From: Nitrosomonas sp. | Lineage (GTDB): Bacteria; Pseudomonadota; Gammaproteobacteria; Burkholderiales; Nitrosomonadaceae | NCBI GenBank assembly: GCA_021774205.1 | Contig: JAJFJI010000278.1 | Location: 1-7,415 of the forward strand | Direction of reading: 5' to 3' | Length of the DNA: 7,415 bases | Shown here: one piece after another, positions 6,170 to 7,415 of the stretch | How positions within the stretch are numbered: position 1 is the stretch's first letter | Layout: each line of letters opens with the position of its first letter | Made by a program: the position numbers and the translations under genes | Notes under the pieces: model-generated | What the model was told of the DNA's origin: nothing | The model's input: only the letters and a program-made list of their open reading frames with translations | Database searches by the model: none

Positions 6170-6629
6170 GATGCAATAGCCAGCGTTTGATAGCCAATGG
6201 GTGACCGTCCCTTGCATTCATAAATCCTCCTAAACCACCATTTTTCGCAATAACTCGATGACACGGTATTACAATTGGAATCCGGTTAGCGCCACATGCC
6301 CGTCCAACCGCCCGGGGTGATGAATGTAAAAGTAACGCGATTTTCGCATAACTGGTGGTTTCACCACTAGGGATGGCCTGGATCGACTGCCATACCCGTC
6401 GCTGATATGGTGTACCTTCGAAAAGTAGTGACAAATCGAAAATATAATCCGGATCTGCCAGGTACCCCTGCAATTGTCGGCAGGCCTCATTTGCCAACGC
6501 ATTCTGTGGTACAAGGCTGGATTCATCTGGTGGTAGATAATCAATGCCGGTCAGCCAGTCTCCCTCCGTCCGAATACCAAGCACGGAAAATGGCGTAGCT
6601 AGTTTTGCTTGATAAAGACTGGCTGGCAT
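6156..6629 (-). CDS. ogt: Methylated-DNA--protein-cysteine S-methyltransferase
   Basis: Suicide repair protein that transfers the methyl group from O6-methylguanine (and O4-methylthymine) in DNA to its own cysteine. The 157-residue protein shows a short N-terminal domain (LGIRTEGDWLTGIDYLPP), then the DNA-binding helix-turn-helix region (TPYQRRVWQSIQAIPSGETTSYAKIA cut here into TPYQRRVW and IPSGETTSYAKIA, from about 73 to 97), RAVGRACGANRIP (106-118), the active site PCHRV with Cys123, and GGLGGF (131-136). It is a stand-alone repair enzyme without an Ada regulatory domain. The start ATG (6627-6629) fits the family; no good ribosome site precedes it, and an in-frame stop lies just upstream at 6660-6662. 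It follows htpG by 77 bases on the same strand and overlaps xerD by 14 bases. Whether it is read from its own promoter or from htpG is unclear. The symbol is by family; it could equally be named ada2 or adaB-like. Confidence 0.93.
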   Translation of the reverse strand: MPASLYQAKLATPFSVLGIRTEGDWLTGIDYLPPDESSLVPQNALANEACRQLQGYLADPDYIFDLSLLFEGTPYQRRVWQSIQAIPSGETTSYAKIALLLHSSPRAVGRACGANRIPIVIPCHRVIAKNGGLGGFMNARDGHPLAIKRWLLHHESA

Positions 6630-6641
6630 TTTTACAACAAT

Positions 6642-6656
6642 ATTATTAAGAATAAT
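6642..6656. repeat. Perfect AT-only inverted repeat before ogt
   Basis: ATTATT (6642-6647), spacer AAG, AATAAT (6651-6656). It sits 13 bases before the ogt start codon and could overlap a promoter -10 region or be an operator, but an AT-rich palindrome this short may also be chance. No strong htpG terminator is visible in this 77-base gap. Confidence 0.3.
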
Positions 6657-6706
6657 GTGTTATCCAGCCCCAGCGAATATTACGCTTACTGCGACTATCA
6701 GACCAG

Positions 6707-7415
6707 CTACTTTCCACTCAATGAAGTCAGTAACATCAGGTCGTTGAGTCTCTTCACAAATGAGGCCGGATCATCCAGCTGCCCGCCTTCCGCCAGCAGC
6801 GCCTGGTCAAATAAAATATGACTCCAATCATCAAAATGCGCCTCCTCAGTTTTCAACCGTCGCACCATCGGATGTCGTGAATTGATTTCAAGAATCGGTT
6901 TTACATGATTGACTTTCTGTCCGGCTGACTTGAGCAGTCGTTCCAGATTGCCACCCATGTCATGAGCATCTGCGACCAGACAAGCAGGCGATTCTGTCAG
7001 GCGGAACGTGACGCGTACATCTTTCACTTCATCACCCAATACATTTTTCATTTTTTCAGTTAAGTCTTTGAATTCACCTGCTTCTTTTTCATGCTCCTGT
7101 TTTTCCGTTTCATCTTCCAAGTCGCCAAGGTCAAGACTCCCCTTTGCGACGGATTGCAATGGCTTACCATCAAATTCAGTCAAGTGTGCCACTAACCATT
7201 CATCGACACGCTCGGATAGCAGTAAAACTTCGATACCCTTCTTCCGGAAAATTTCCAGATGGGGACTACTTTTCGCAGCATTAAGCGTATCAGCGGTAAC
7301 ATAGTAAATTTTGTCCTGACTTTCTTCCATCCGGGCAACATAATCACTGAGTGAGACCGATGGTTCGTCAGATTCATCATGGGTTGAAATAAAACGCAGT
7401 AAACCGGCGATCCGT
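6707..7415 (-). CDS. htpG: Chaperone protein HtpG (Hsp90 family), C-terminal part; 5' end outside window
   Basis: ATP-dependent cytosolic Hsp90 chaperone that helps proteins fold under stress. The frame is open to the window edge (RIAGLLRFISTHDE before the Met at 7330), so that Met is internal. Visible are 235 residues out of about 620-640: the end of the middle domain with DKIYYVTADT, SPHLEIFRKKGIEVLLLSER and DEWLVAHLTEFDGK, a charged linker rich in Glu, Asp and Lys (LGDLEDETEKQEHEKEAGEF), then the C-terminal dimerisation domain with RLTESPACLV and LEINSRHPMV. The stop is TAG at 6707-6709. It is the first of three co-oriented genes (htpG-ogt-xerD). The ATPase domain and any heat-shock promoter lie outside the window. 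Confidence 0.96.
   Translation of the reverse strand, partial: RIAGLLRFISTHDESDEPSVSLSDYVARMEESQDKIYYVTADTLNAAKSSPHLEIFRKKGIEVLLLSERVDEWLVAHLTEFDGKPLQSVAKGSLDLGDLEDETEKQEHEKEAGEFKDLTEKMKNVLGDEVKDVRVTFRLTESPACLVADAHDMGGNLERLLKSAGQKVNHVKPILEINSRHPMVRRLKTEEAHFDDWSHILFDQALLAEGGQLDDPASFVKRLNDLMLLTSLSGK

Noticed and set aside
5258..6217. 319-residue XerD start at 6217 as the main start
   Set aside because: The extra residues lie inside ogt and extend past the normal XerD N-terminus; the strong AGGAGG is explained by Ogt coding, so it is kept only as a finding.

Overview
This window looks like chromosomal DNA of a mid-GC proteobacterium. The best guess is a betaproteobacterium of the Nitrosomonadales type, based on the ogt-xerD gene pair, the style of the XerD and HtpG proteins and the presence of long, gene-poor spacers. 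That taxonomic guess is an inference without any database search. Conserved housekeeping genes lie at both ends, and a mosaic of accessory DNA lies between them.

Left edge (1-592, + strand): the C-terminal two thirds of prephenate dehydrogenase (tyrA, tyrosine biosynthesis). It is followed by a long stem-loop with a T-run that is a good terminator candidate. aroA, a frequent downstream neighbour of tyrA in proteobacteria, is not present.

Middle (593-5257): two isolated + strand genes separated by spacers of about 480, 620 and 470 bases. The first (1077-2759) is very AT-rich. It encodes a 560-residue fusion of a formyltransferase-like domain, with substituted active-site residues, and a C-terminal beta-propeller-like domain of the kind found in glucosamine inositolphosphorylceramide transferase (GINT1)-type proteins. 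This is probably an enzyme of surface-glycan or glycolipid modification. The second (3380-4786) is GC-rich and encodes a patatin-like phospholipase with a lipoprotein signal, and its start codon is problematic. Behind it sits a 204-bp non-coding element with 12-bp perfect terminal inverted repeats (16 of 18 when extended) and an 8-bp target duplication. It is a MITE-like miniature transposon and, with no ORF of its own, must have been moved by a transposase encoded elsewhere. The sharp changes in base composition suggest pieces of different origin inserted between the core genes.

Right edge (5258-7415, all - strand): htpG (3' part), ogt and xerD, read in that order from the right end. ogt and xerD overlap by 14 bases and are probably translationally coupled. 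They cover protein folding under stress, alkylation repair of DNA and chromosome-dimer resolution. The patatin gene and xerD converge, with the miniature element between them.

No tRNA, rRNA, CRISPR array or transposase gene could be recognised.
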